NCBI GenBank assembly: GCA_018857735.1 | Contig: JABMCL010000359.1 | Location: forward strand, 62,001-126,000 | DNA: 64,000 nucleotides | From: Alviniconcha marisindica | Lineage: Eukaryota; Mollusca; Gastropoda; Provannidae | Direction: 5' to 3' | Notes under the pieces: model-generated | What the model saw: only the letters and a program-made list of their open reading frames with translations | Told to the model about the DNA's origin: nothing | The model's database searches: none | Shown: piece after piece, positions 22,086-31,776 of the stretch | How the letters are laid out: each line of letters starts with the position of its first letter | How positions within the stretch are numbered: position 1 is the stretch's first letter | Program-made: the position numbers and the translations under genes

Positions 22086-22301
22086 ACAGCAGAAACAACA
22101 ATGGTGGAGAGGACCTTGGAAGTTTCAGTGGTTTTCGTCTTGCTCCGTCCGGTGTCTGGGTGGTGGCCATCCGCGTCCTGACGAAACGCTGCACTCTATT
22201 GCCCGCTGTTGGTAACGGCAGCATCAGAGCGGCCGCCGTTTTTATACGTGGCTGCTTAAGGGGCCACCATCACCCGGAATTAAAATAAAACAAGTTTCTG
22301 G

Positions 22302-22339
<38 letters not shown>

Positions 22340-23308
22340 GTATGTTAGTGATTTAAAAAAATAAAAAAATAAAAGATAAAGCAGACATTCCTCTATGCGG
22401 CCTAAGTAAATGGATTTCCTCAGACTAGTAATTATTGAGAAATACGATGTCAGAGAGGGCAGGGGTCCATTGAAATTGGTGAAATTATGTCTGTGTCTAC
22501 CAGTGTAGACATTTTGGATAATTATTTCGCAAATGGGCAGCACAACATTTTTGCTTTTCAACCAGTTTACATCAGATTTTGAACACGAGAAGGTAGCATC
22601 AGTGGCCCTAGTGTGTTCTACAAGATAGCAGCTATTTTCATATATGCAGAAGTTGCAGAGATATCAAAACCCACATTTCATGAGTAAAAATTATTTTTTT
22701 GCTATGCAGTTTTACCCAAAAGTTTCATTTCTAGGGCTTAAAGCATAGAACATACTAGAGGCGTTATATCCGTAAGACAAGTATTATTTGCAAAATGTAG
22801 AGTTTTGAGTGAGTTAGTTTGCAAGTTAAAAGGGCATAAAATATGATGTTATTTTCATACACTCTTTTTCTTCTTCTTTTTTTCATTAAATAATTTCTGC
22901 TTCAAAAATTAACTACCAAAAGTACAAATATTGGTATATATTATTAACATACAATGTTACCTGACCCACTTGCCAAATTTGAACTGGTGTGTGTCAACAT
23001 GTGGGTGATAATTTCATGACTTAGAATTATAGAGATATGTTCTTCGTTGTGCGATCGAACGACAGCTTTAATTTCCCGCTGGGATGAATAAAGTATAATT
23101 TAGTGTTAGTGTTAGTGCCCACTTAGGCGTAGAAAAAGGCCTGTAACTAAACGCGTTTTGGCCGGCCGGATAGTCATACTTGCGCTCCACACGTGCCGAT
23201 TTGTTCAGTGTCGTCACCGTTTACAAGATAAGCGCGATTAAGGGGGCTATTTGATCTTCATACATACGGGCCTGGAGACATATATATATATCAGAATACC
23301 ATCCTACC
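22086..23308. other. AT-rich intergenic, no gene seen
   Basis: A TA microsatellite lies at 22303-22342. The stretch 22400-23120 is AT-rich unique-looking sequence with no exon signal. A possible retroelement 3' tail (CGACAGCTTTAATTTCCCGC, AATAAAGT) lies near 23060-23095. Confidence 0.5.
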
Positions 23309-23470
23309 GGAGCACCGCACAAAGTCCCGTGGTCAGAAGCGTTCTTTCTCTTACCAGGCTCCAGCTATCTGGAACCAACTCCCTGTTTCTGTCCGCCATT
23401 CTACTCTGTCATTTCTTTTAAATCTTCCTTGAAAACCTTTTCTCTTCAGAAACCTTTTCTCTAGTACCGT
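23309..23470 (+). pseudogene. Non-LTR retrotransposon, C-terminal remnant with frameshift
   Basis: The frame reads RSFSYQAPAIWNQLPVSVRH, then shifts and continues SFKSSLKTFSLQ. This motif, a Trp-Asn-x-Leu-Pro block followed by SFKxxLKT, is a common ending of LINE ORF2 proteins in animals. The shift near 23405 and the short length show a dead fragment. A CT microsatellite and AATAAAG-type tail follow. Confidence 0.7.
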
Positions 23471-23482
23471 TGCCCTGATATA

Positions 23483-23486
<4 letters not shown>

Positions 23487-23558
<72 letters not shown>

Positions 23559-23734
23559 CTTGATATTATTATTGATGCTCTATTTTTCTATATCCGTCTA
23601 TCATAATATTTCACTATGAGTGTTTTCGTTATTAGTAGCAGCGGCAGATATGTGAGTCGGCCTTTGTGCTAATATGTTCACCGTTGAGAAATAAAGTTTA
23701 ATCAGTCAGTCTCTCTGTCTCTGTCTCTCTCACA

Positions 23735-23778
<44 letters not shown>

Positions 23779-23790
23779 CACACACACACT
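23487..23790. repeat. (CT)n and (GCAC)n(CA)n microsatellites
   Basis: CT run at 23487-23554, and CGCA then CA run at 23732-23790. Between them is AT-rich DNA including a GTTGAGAAATAAAGTTTAAT tail that probably belongs to the preceding LINE remnant. Confidence 0.9.
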
Positions 23791-24454
23791 GTTGTAGGCG
23801 TTGAATCTCAATACCATGTACATTTAAAGACTGTGTAAGCGCTTGGGGCCTGTGCGGGTTAGGCGCTCTCAGTACCCATTATTAACAGTATTATCTTTAG
23901 CGTGATTATTTATCGTCCTCATGTGACCCTGTGCAGTGTGACCGGGCGTTAAAATAAAGTTACTTACGTCTTGTCCGTGACTCGTCACCGCCGCCCAGTG
24001 ACTTCAGACCATTGCGTCAATTTACATCTTGACCTTGATCTGATGCGACCACACACTACGAGTGATGTAGATGCTTTTTTTTTTTTTTTTTTCCTTTTTG
24101 TTGTTGTTGTTGTTGCTTTTTTTCCCGCCCAGTCACCCCCGGGGAGACGGATCCTTCGAAGCCTGCATTAATATTGCAGCAACTGCACGCCTGTATACAT
24201 ACAGCTCGATGAAGGGAAAGAAGAAGAAAGGTCCTCGCAGCTCAGTTGCTCGTTAACAGCACAGCACGCACGCGACGGGTACTTTGCGACTCCTTCCAGC
24301 TGATGACAGATAGGTCGTGGCTCGTGGACGCTTCTCTCGTGATTGTGACCCCCACACGGCTCATCACAGCAGCCGGAGGGGCGAACACCGGTGCCCGTGT
24401 TTAATTAGGAATCACTGACTGTGGCGGCGATGACAGCTCCGTCCCTCCCTATTG
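23791..24454. other. Intergenic, no gene recognised
   Basis: Includes a SINE-like tail (GTGACCGGGCGTTAAAATAA) near 23940 and a T19 tract at 24075-24092. Confidence 0.5.
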
Positions 24455-24830
24455 ATTGTCTTATTTCCTTGGCAGAGGCTCCTTCCTCCCTCCCTCCGTC
24501 CCTGTTGTCTTATTTCCTTGGCAGAGAGGCTTATTCCTTCCCTCCCTGTTGTCTTATCTCCTTGGCAGAGAGGCTCCTTCCTTCCTCCCTACTGTCTTAT
24601 TTCCTTGGCAGAGAGGCTCATTCCTTCCCTCCCTATTGTCTTATGTCCTTGGCAGAGGCTTCTTCCTCCCTATTGTCTTATCTCCTTGGCAGAGAGGCTC
24701 CTTCCTTTCTCCCTCCCTCCCTATTGTCTTATTTCCTTGGCAGAGAGGCTTATTCCTTCCCTCCCTGTTGTCTTATCTCCTTGGCAGAGAGGCTCCTTCC
24801 TTCCTCCCTCCCTATTGTCTTATCTCCTCC
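24455..24830. repeat. About 45-57-bp minisatellite carrying an acceptor-like motif
   Basis: Eight units read TGTCTTATTTCCTTGGCAG, then AGAGGCTCCTTCCTTCC with slightly different lengths. Each repeats a pyrimidine tract ending in GGCAG, which resembles a 3' splice site. All three plus frames stay open across it. Confidence 0.9.
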
Positions 24831-24835
24831 ACCAG

Positions 24836-24954
24836 TGGCACCCCGGGAGCTCTTGTTCCCGGCCAGGGAGCGAGTGTCCGTGGACAAACTGGGCGATCAA
24901 GGACGAGGTTTCACGGCCCAGAGTTACTGCAGCAGTGTAGTGTCTCTGGTTTCA
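24836..24954 (+). CDS. Candidate exon (weak)
   Basis: TATCTCCTCCACCAG serves as a possible acceptor and TTTCA followed by GTAATA as a possible donor. The frame includes PRELLFPARERVSVDKLGDQ, which looks protein-like. It would leave in phase 0, compatible with the first identified exon of the main gene at 30799, but nothing else links them. It could be a chance open frame in GC-rich DNA next to a stop-free repeat. Confidence 0.22.
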
Positions 24955-25139
24955 GTAATAACGAAAGGAGTTCCATCATCACCACGACGGCAGTGCACGC
25001 GCGAGCGCGTGTCAGTCAGTGGCAGTGATGCGGGCAACAACGCCGCGGCGTGGCTGCCGTTTGTCAGTGAGGCTCCGGCGTCGCTTGCTGCGCGGGTGGA
25101 TCCTCCGACTGTTGACACAGCCTTGCCCACTTCCTTCGC

Positions 25140-25215
25140 GGGCCTCGCCTTGCCCACTTCCTTCGCGGGCCTCTCCTGGCTCACGTGGGCCTCTCTCTCT
25201 CTCTCTCTCTCTCTT
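25140..25215. repeat. Short duplication and (CT)n
   Basis: GCCCACTTCCTTCGCGGGCC occurs twice in tandem with a 24-bp period, followed by a CT run at 25189-25213. Confidence 0.7.
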
Positions 25216-25296
25216 ACTTTCGTCGGCTCCCCGCCCCGGGCGGCCTTGGACGTAGTAACTAGCCGGAAAGGGAATCTAAGGGGTCGCACTGTAACA

Positions 25297-25400
25297 CAGA
25301 GCTCAGGAGCTGTGTGAAAGTCGCGGTGGCCGTCCCTGGGCTCCCTCCCCGTCCCTAGTGATACTGACAGCCCGCCGTACGATCTCTGTGGACGCGGTAA
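25297..25400 (+). mobile_element. SINE family B fragment
   Basis: AGAGCTCAGGAGCTGTGTGA, GTCGCGGTGGCCGTCCCTGG and CCCCGTCCCTAGTGATAC, then TCTCTGTGGACGCGGTAAAG: the family B head joined to a diverged shared 3' module. Confidence 0.65.
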
Positions 25401-25950
25401 AGCGACGTTGGCCGACTTGCTCCACTCAGAGATACTACGCCACTGGCTACAGTGCAGTGATGCCTTACCAAGCGTGGCGACTGCGGGCGCGCGGCGCTCT
25501 CTTCTTATTCTCTTCCCATCAGTCGCCGGAGGGACTCGCTCAGTGGCGATGGTCGGCGTTGCAGTTTACGACATTTGAAGCGCGCGCGCGTGCGTTTAAG
25601 AGTTAATGCCAGCAGCACCCTCGCTGAGTGTCTGCTTGCTTGCTTGCTGCCCGGAGTAGGTTTGACTTGACCTGACCCAATTCTGGTCTGCCAGGCCCAT
25701 CTCTGCCCCCCCCCCCCCCCCCCCCCCCGTCCAGCCTCCCCCCACTCACTGTCCGGGCCGCTCCTCCCCACCCAACGACCTGCTGCTCTCGCCCCCCCCC
25801 CCCCCCCCCCCCTCTCAGTCCCGCCACCCGTTTGTTCGAGTCGATTGTTGGCCCATTTATCGATCTTATTGCTCCACGTAGTTGTTGGACAGGTTAGGTG
25901 AGGAGATAAATATACTTGACTGGCTTATTGATGACTAGCAGTTTTGGGTA

Positions 25951-25954
<4 letters not shown>
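25401..25954. repeat. Intergenic with poly-C tracts
   Basis: C runs of about 20 lie at 25707-25728 and 25793-25812. Mixed G/C-rich frames there are artefacts. No gene seen. Confidence 0.6.
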
Positions 25955-25986
<32 letters not shown>

Positions 25987-26011
25987 TGTGTCTGTCTGTC
26001 TGTCTGTCTGT

Positions 26012-26047
<36 letters not shown>

Positions 26048-26067
26048 CTCCTCTCTCTCTCTTCTCC

Positions 26068-26100
<33 letters not shown>

Positions 26101-26145
26101 TTACACTCATACCCGAACACACTACGCCCCCCCCCCCCCCCCCCC
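25955..26145. repeat. Compound GT/CTGT/CT/CA microsatellite and poly-C
   Basis: GT (25955-25985), CTGT (to 26010), CT (26018-26089), CA (26089-26100) and a C19 run (26128-26146) follow one another with little unique sequence. Confidence 0.96.
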
Positions 26146-26493
26146 CTTGTTCATAGATTATTGCCGTGCAAAAGATACCTTGCCCGTCTGCAGCGCTGTA
26201 GTACAAGCATAGCGCCCCATAGTCTCCTCCCGGCCACAGTCCCTGATTCAAAAACAAGGCCATCGAGGGGAGGGGGGGGGGGTAGGACACCCGCTTAAAA
26301 GGCACAAGAGGCTGCCCAAGCGTGACCAGCACAGCGTTACGTTAACCCAGTTTACCACGGGCGCCCGCCGAAAAACGTCGGGGTTTGTGACGTCACTGAC
26401 CTGGCACCGGTCCAAGAACTGGCACTAGGTAAATGCCAGGTATAAACACAGCAGGGACGCTTGCAGGCGCACATACACGCACGCTCGCACGCA

Positions 26494-26525
<32 letters not shown>

Positions 26526-26812
26526 CTACACTCACTCCGAGCATCGCTTTCCGGCACTTTCCTTGAAGGAAGGATGTCCTAAACCAGTGCTTGGAGTTTG
26601 ACACACGCACGCACTCTCTCTTTGTCTCGTCTGTGCCCCCCCCCCCCTCCCCACACACACACACTCGCACTTGAACTAGGATGTGTGTGCTTTTCTGTTT
26701 TCACTGACCTTTCAGTCAAGGCCTGCTTGAGGGGTCTTGGGGAGTAAAAAGCACCAATATAGGACGCATAACAGAGTAGAACTGGAAAACTAAGGGTTAG
26801 CTTAATCTTGTC
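26146..26812. other. Intergenic, short CA/GCAC repeats
   Basis: A GCAC then CA microsatellite lies at 26480-26526 and C/CA runs at 26636-26664. No gene was recognised. Confidence 0.5.
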
Positions 26813-27150
26813 TTGTTTGTGGTTTTATTGATGTGTGTGACCGGAGTATTTGTTTACTATCGATGTTCAAGTGCACTGTTTGGTTACATTTGTGTGTGTG
26901 TGGTAACAGTGTTTGCTATCGATGCTGTTCAAGTGCATTGTTTGGTTACATTTGTGTGTGTGTGTGTGTGTGGTAACAGTATTTGCTATCGATGTTCAGG
27001 TGCACTGTTTGGTTACATTTGTGTGTGTGTGTGTGTGTGTGGTAACAGTGTTTGCTATCGATGCTGTTCAAGTGCACTGTTTGGTTTTATTCATGTGTGT
27101 GATCAGAGTGTTTCCTATCGATGCTAAAATGCGCTGTTTGGTTTTACCCG
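26813..27150. repeat. About 65-75-bp tandem repeat with internal (GT)n
   Basis: Five units share CACTGTTTGGTTACATTTGT, a GT run of variable length, GGTAACAGTGTTTGCTATCG and ATGCTGTTCAAGTGCA. Unit length differs with the GT count. Plus frames across it are hydrophobic and Cys-rich but driven by the repeat. Confidence 0.88.
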
Positions 27151-27171
27151 GACCCCACTGTTTTCAGAGTG

Positions 27172-27172
27172 C

Positions 27173-27240
<68 letters not shown>
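27172..27240. repeat. (CT)n microsatellite
   Basis: Near-pure CT followed to 27560 by C/T-rich sequence whose frames are Pro/Ser-rich on one strand and Glu/Arg/Gly-rich on the other. Confidence 0.95.
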
Positions 27241-27242
<2 letters not shown>

Positions 27243-28156
27243 GCCCCCTCCCCCCACTTCTCCCCACCACCCTCTCTGTGCACTGCCTCCCCTCCCCACC
27301 TGCCCCACCAATCTTTCTCGCTCTCCCCCGCCCTGTAACCCCTTCCTCCCCACGCCCTCATTCTCTCTTCTCTGCAACCCCCCTTCCTCCCCACCCCCAA
27401 TTTCTCTCTCCTTCCTTCCTTCCTCCTCTCCGCCTCTGTGCAGTCACCCTCCTCCCCTACCCATACCTGCCCCCCCTCCCCCTCCCCCCCCTCATTTTTT
27501 CTCTTTCTTTCTTTCTTCTTTCTTCCTCTCCCCATCCTTTCACCCGCCCCCAGCCCCCGGCCCTCTGTCTTGTATATGAGTGATCGAATCTTCGAAAAGA
27601 TTTTTGCAAACAAACAAAAAACAACTAGCGGGCAAGTCCCACTTGTCACCCCGTATCTTTTCCGTTTGGAAACTAGGCAAATATATATCGAAGCTGGAAA
27701 ATAAAAACTCGTCAGTTTCTACACCCATATACTCCCGCCCATTCCTCGTGACTTTGCGACTGCTTGTGTGTGTGGGTGTGTGGGTGGGGTGGGGGGTGCG
27801 TACGTGCGTGTGTGTGTGTGTGTGTGTGTGCGTGTGCGATCGAGCTGACCTTGTAATAGTAGCTTGTATGAATCTGTCAGATACTCTACTGCCTTATCTG
27901 CTGGTTGCATGCTTTTAAATACATGCGCAGCCGAGTGATGTATGCATGTGTGCACCCGGCGCTGCGGACGCGCAAGTTATGTGTGGAAGTTTTGGTGCTT
28001 TTATTCATGCTTCATATATATACTTGATTTTTGTTATTTTCGTTGTTATATATTATATAACTTAAAAGGACTGGTTTTTGACATTTTGTTATAATCATAT
28101 AACTTACAAATGGTTGTTTTAAGTTTTGATTGAAACCTAAACTACAATCCTTTGAA

Positions 28157-28199
<43 letters not shown>

Positions 28200-28517
28200 C
28201 TCCCCCCCCCCCCCCTCCTTTCATTCCCCCAAACCGCGCCTCACACCTTGCTTCTTCACGAACCACATCGCACAATGTGATCATAAACTGTTGTTACATT
28301 GGGAGTCGAGTGAAGGCTACCACTGCAGGCCAGTAAAAACAAGAGAGAGAGAGAGAGTAACAAAAGCACATAATTAAGACGACATTGATTTGTGTGATCG
28401 TTGTGCTGGGAGGTTTGGGGGGGGGGGGGTAGCACGTGCGTGCCGTGGCAGCCTTTCTTTAAAACAACGGAGGGTCCCCCGGCTCTGTCTTGGAAACCAA
28501 GTTGTTGTCCTTTGCAG
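27241..28517. other. Polypyrimidine-rich and mixed intergenic, no gene seen
   Basis: Polypyrimidine sequence runs to about 27560. A GT run lies at 27808-27832, a CT run then C run at 28162-28216 and a G run at 28418-28431. A tail like that at 17250 (CTAAACTACAATCC) lies near 28138. Confidence 0.5.
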
Positions 28518-28600
28518 AGGCCAGGCCCCAGCCAGTGCCATTGGCAGTGTCCTTGGACTTTACGTCCCCCGAACGGAGGCGTTGGATGTCTGATGTCTCT
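28518..28600 (+). CDS. Candidate exon (weak; 3' border uncertain)
   Basis: A strong acceptor (GTTGTTGTCCTTTGCAG) precedes a frame reading LDFTSPERRRWMSDVSLLSG. No convincing donor follows: GTCTCT after codon GAT is possible but poor. Incoming phase would be 1. It lies about 2.2 kb upstream of the first confident exon of the main gene on the same strand, so it may be one of its missing 5' exons. Confidence 0.28.
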
Positions 28601-29079
28601 CTCCTGTCTGGAATCTCAGGGCTGTCGTTTGATTCCCCTTTCCTATTTCCGGCCTGTCTTGTTTTTCTGCCTAGTCCTCTTTGCGCTTTCTGTTTTGTCG
28701 TGTTTCTGCTAATGGTCCATTCTCCTGACAGGTTTCCACAAAACTCTTCTTCTTTTTTCTCCCCCGTTAAGAGTTAGGCTTTTTTGTATGGCTCTTGTTG
28801 AGCAGCTGGGAGATGGTAGTATAGATATATGTCTTGTGTTTGCGTAGGGACTGGTTTTGTGGATTGACTTGAGAAGAGGTTTATAATTCTAAATGAAAAG
28901 AATTCCGAATTGTGAATTTGCTTATGGCAGAAGTTTGATTTGTCCTGAGGTGACCCTGTAGCGGTTGACCGGACGTTAAATCCGGTTACTAACTTGGACT
29001 TCCGTCCTCTGTCAAAACTCTAGGGTTCACCTGGAACAGGGTGGGATTTGGTATATATGCAAGCAGTTTCCTGCAGTTT
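28601..29079. other. Intergenic or intronic, no feature beyond a SINE tail
   Basis: CCTGAGGTGACCCTGTAGCG and GACCGGACGTTAAATCC at about 28945-28985 is a dispersed tail also seen near 18915, 39830 and 48615. Confidence 0.5.
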
Positions 29080-29524
29080 TGATTGATTGATTGATGATTG
29101 ATGATCACTTATATAGCGCTATTCTCCGCTCTCTTGAGCAGACTCACTGCGCTAGCATGTGGTTCTATATGAGTGACAAGCTTTTTATAGCGCGTTTTTT
29201 GAATATCCACCGAAGTGTACTTACAGCGCTGGCATGGCTGGTGCCACATGAAACTGCAGCCATATCGGCGCAAGTTCTGTGTACACCGTACAAAACCCTG
29301 CACCATGTCACTTCATGCAAAGCCACATACGTAAGGTGTATGCATGTTTAGCTGTAACCTGCCACCTGCACCTTTGGCAGAATAACCGGGATCTTTACGT
29401 GCTACTGCGGTAACACGGGGTGGAACGGATACCGAAATTAGAGTCAGCACAGAAAGTCGACCCTGGAGAAGAAAATTCTCCCGCCGCTCCTGCAGGGATT
29501 TGAACCCGCGACCTTTCAGTCACG
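29080..29524 (-). mobile_element. SINE family D, copy 3 (nearly complete)
   Basis: On the minus strand the element begins within a tRNA-like head (CGTGACTGAAAGGTCGCGGG, then TTCAAATCCCTGCAGG, an intact B box). It continues through the body and ends in GCGCTATATAAGTGATCATC and a GATT/GATG simple tail. The start of the head, including the A box, is missing; it can be read in the solo head at 63149-63222. Confidence 0.85.
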
Positions 29525-30370
29525 TGAAAACACGCAGACTGTAATATATTCGCAGTGTCCACCCGGTTGTGTATTCGTGCGGTTTTATTTATTCGCTCAA
29601 TCACCTGTGTTTGAACATAGGTGTTTGTAGAAGAATTTTGAATGTGGGACTCGTGTTTGTAGAAGAATTTTGAATGTGGGACTCGCCATTCAAAACTTTC
29701 GCTCTCGTGACCCAGCTGTATTCTGCAGTGTGCACTGTAGTATTAAGACGAACAGCAAAAACTTGTGAGCGAGCGTAGGCGACTTTGTTGTTGTCTTTGT
29801 GTGACGTCTTTCGAGCGCTAATTAACTCCCTTGTTTGTTGATGCTGCACAGGCGCTCTGGGCCTCGTTCTGTTTTAATTTGTGAGCATCGCCTGAATATT
29901 GATTGGCCTTTCCATCCGTCTCTCCCCTCCCCACCTCCTGGTGTTTGTTTTTCAAGAGGCTCTGGAGTTGTTGACTGATTTACTTGTCTCTTCTTCTTTT
30001 TTCTTCTTTTTTTCTTTCTTTCTTTTTCTTCTTCTTTTTTGTTGTTGTCCACATTGACCGTTTCTTTTGTTAATTAATCATGAAACCGAGGGGCTTTGCT
30101 AACGGTGTGTCGGCTGAAGGAGAGAGAGAGAGAGGGAGAGAGAGAGAGGTGGGCTTGATGAGAGAGAGAGAGAGGTGGGCTTGAAATATTCACGTGGGCA
30201 GAGTTGTAGTCTGTCGGGTTGTGTTGTTGCGAAAAGGGACGAGAGGAAATTGCATTGGTGTGCTCTTCCTCTCTGCCCCCTTCCCCTCTTCACCTTCGTT
30301 TGTCAGGCCCAGTCCCCCCCGTTTAAAAAATAATAAAGTTGTCACGCTGTGCAGTGCGCCCCCCCCACCT
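29525..30370. other. Intergenic or intronic, no gene recognised
   Basis: A 30-bp direct duplication (GTGTTTGTAGAAGAATTTTG) lies at about 29619-29683. GA runs lie at 30119-30175. No exon signal was recognised. Confidence 0.5.
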
Positions 30371-30395
30371 TGCCTCTCTCTCTCTCTCTCTCTCT

Positions 30396-30455
<60 letters not shown>

Positions 30456-30588
30456 TTCTCGTCCTCGTCTCTCGCTTCCCTTCAAACAAATCTCTCTCTC
30501 GCTCTACTCTTTTTCCTACTCCACACCTAATGTTCGTCCCCTCCACCCCCCCCCCTCCGTTCTCTTCACACGCACGCGCGCGCGCACA

Positions 30589-30637
<49 letters not shown>

Positions 30638-30640
30638 TTA
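30371..30640. repeat. (CT)n and (CA)n microsatellites
   Basis: CT blocks at 30373-30451 and a GCGC/CA run at 30571-30637 lie just upstream of the first confident exon of the main gene. Confidence 0.96.
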
Positions 30641-30798
30641 TTCAGTCATACAGAATTATTATCGTTCACTCATATGAAGTGTACAGCCGTAACAGTCACG
30701 ACTTGGTAGCTGGACACGGAACGCCCAGTCCGTGGCTTCAGTAGGAGTTGGTGGTGACTGCAGGGGTTGACGTGACGGGACCTGGTGCTGTGTTGCAG

Positions 30799-30905
30799 GC
30801 TGGCAAGGCGGAGGCAGCTGCCGGGCAGGACACCACCACCAACACCAACGTCACCACCACAGTGCTGACCCCGGCCTGTGCTGAAGGACAGCGCTTCGTC
30901 AGACA
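30799..30905 (+). CDS. Main gene, first identified exon
   Basis: The acceptor is GCTGTGTTGCAG and the donor is AGACA followed by GTCAGT; phase in 0, out 2. It encodes a Thr/Asn/Ala-rich stretch ending LTPACAEGQRFVR. An in-frame open stretch continues upstream of the acceptor, but no ATG with good context was found there, so this is taken as an internal exon. Its 3' end and donor are copied repeatedly in the following intron. Confidence 0.78.
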
Positions 30906-31696
30906 GTCAGTAACGCTTGGCTCCGCTTCTTGTTGGTTTGCAAGTTGATGTTTTTCCTCCGGTAACTTGCCATCCTACCCTCCTCCTCCTCCTCCCCCCC
31001 CCCCCCAGGATAGCGCCTAGTCAGTCAGTAACGCTTGTCTCTTCTTCTTCTGGGTTTGGAAGTTGATGTTTTTCCTCCATAACTTGCCCCCCCCCGGATG
31101 CGCCTAGTCAGTCAGTAACCTTTCCTTCTTCTGCTGGGGTTTTCAAGTTGTGTTTTTCCCCCGTCTTGCCCCCCCCCCCCCCAAGGACAGCCCTTTGTCA
31201 AAAGGGCCCGCCCCCGGGGGCGGACCCCCCCCCCAGTCCCCCTGCCCCCCCCCCCCGGGTGAAGGACAGCGTTTCGTCAGACAGTCAGTAATGCCTGGCA
31301 CCTCTTCTTCTTGGTTTGCTGGCTGATGTTTTACTTCCTCTAACCCCCCTTCAAGGGACAGGGCTTTGTCAGACAGTAACGCCTGGCATCTTCTCTTGCT
31401 GGTTTGCTGGCTGTTTTTTTCTCTCCCTAACACCGCCTCCCCCTCCCCGCCCTGTCTCAGTCAGTAACGCCTGGCATCTCTTCTTGCTGGTTTGCTAGCT
31501 GATGTTTTTTTCTTGCTAGCTCTCCCCTGAGGATGTATTTTGTGTATGTATTTATTAGTGAAATTTTATAATTGCAATATTTGTTGCTGTAACATGAATA
31601 TTTGTCATTTCATGGCTGACATGAATGTTTCAATGCGTGTTCTTGGCAGCATGCAACATTCCTTGTGCAATTTAATCTTGACACTTTGCAGTCAAG

Positions 31697-31776
<80 letters not shown>

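Noticed and set aside
24421..25317. 298-codon plus frame
   Set aside because: Most of it is a stop-free minisatellite; all three plus frames are open across the array.
30190..30744. Ser/Leu- and Thr/His-rich frames
   Set aside because: Translations of CT and CA microsatellites.
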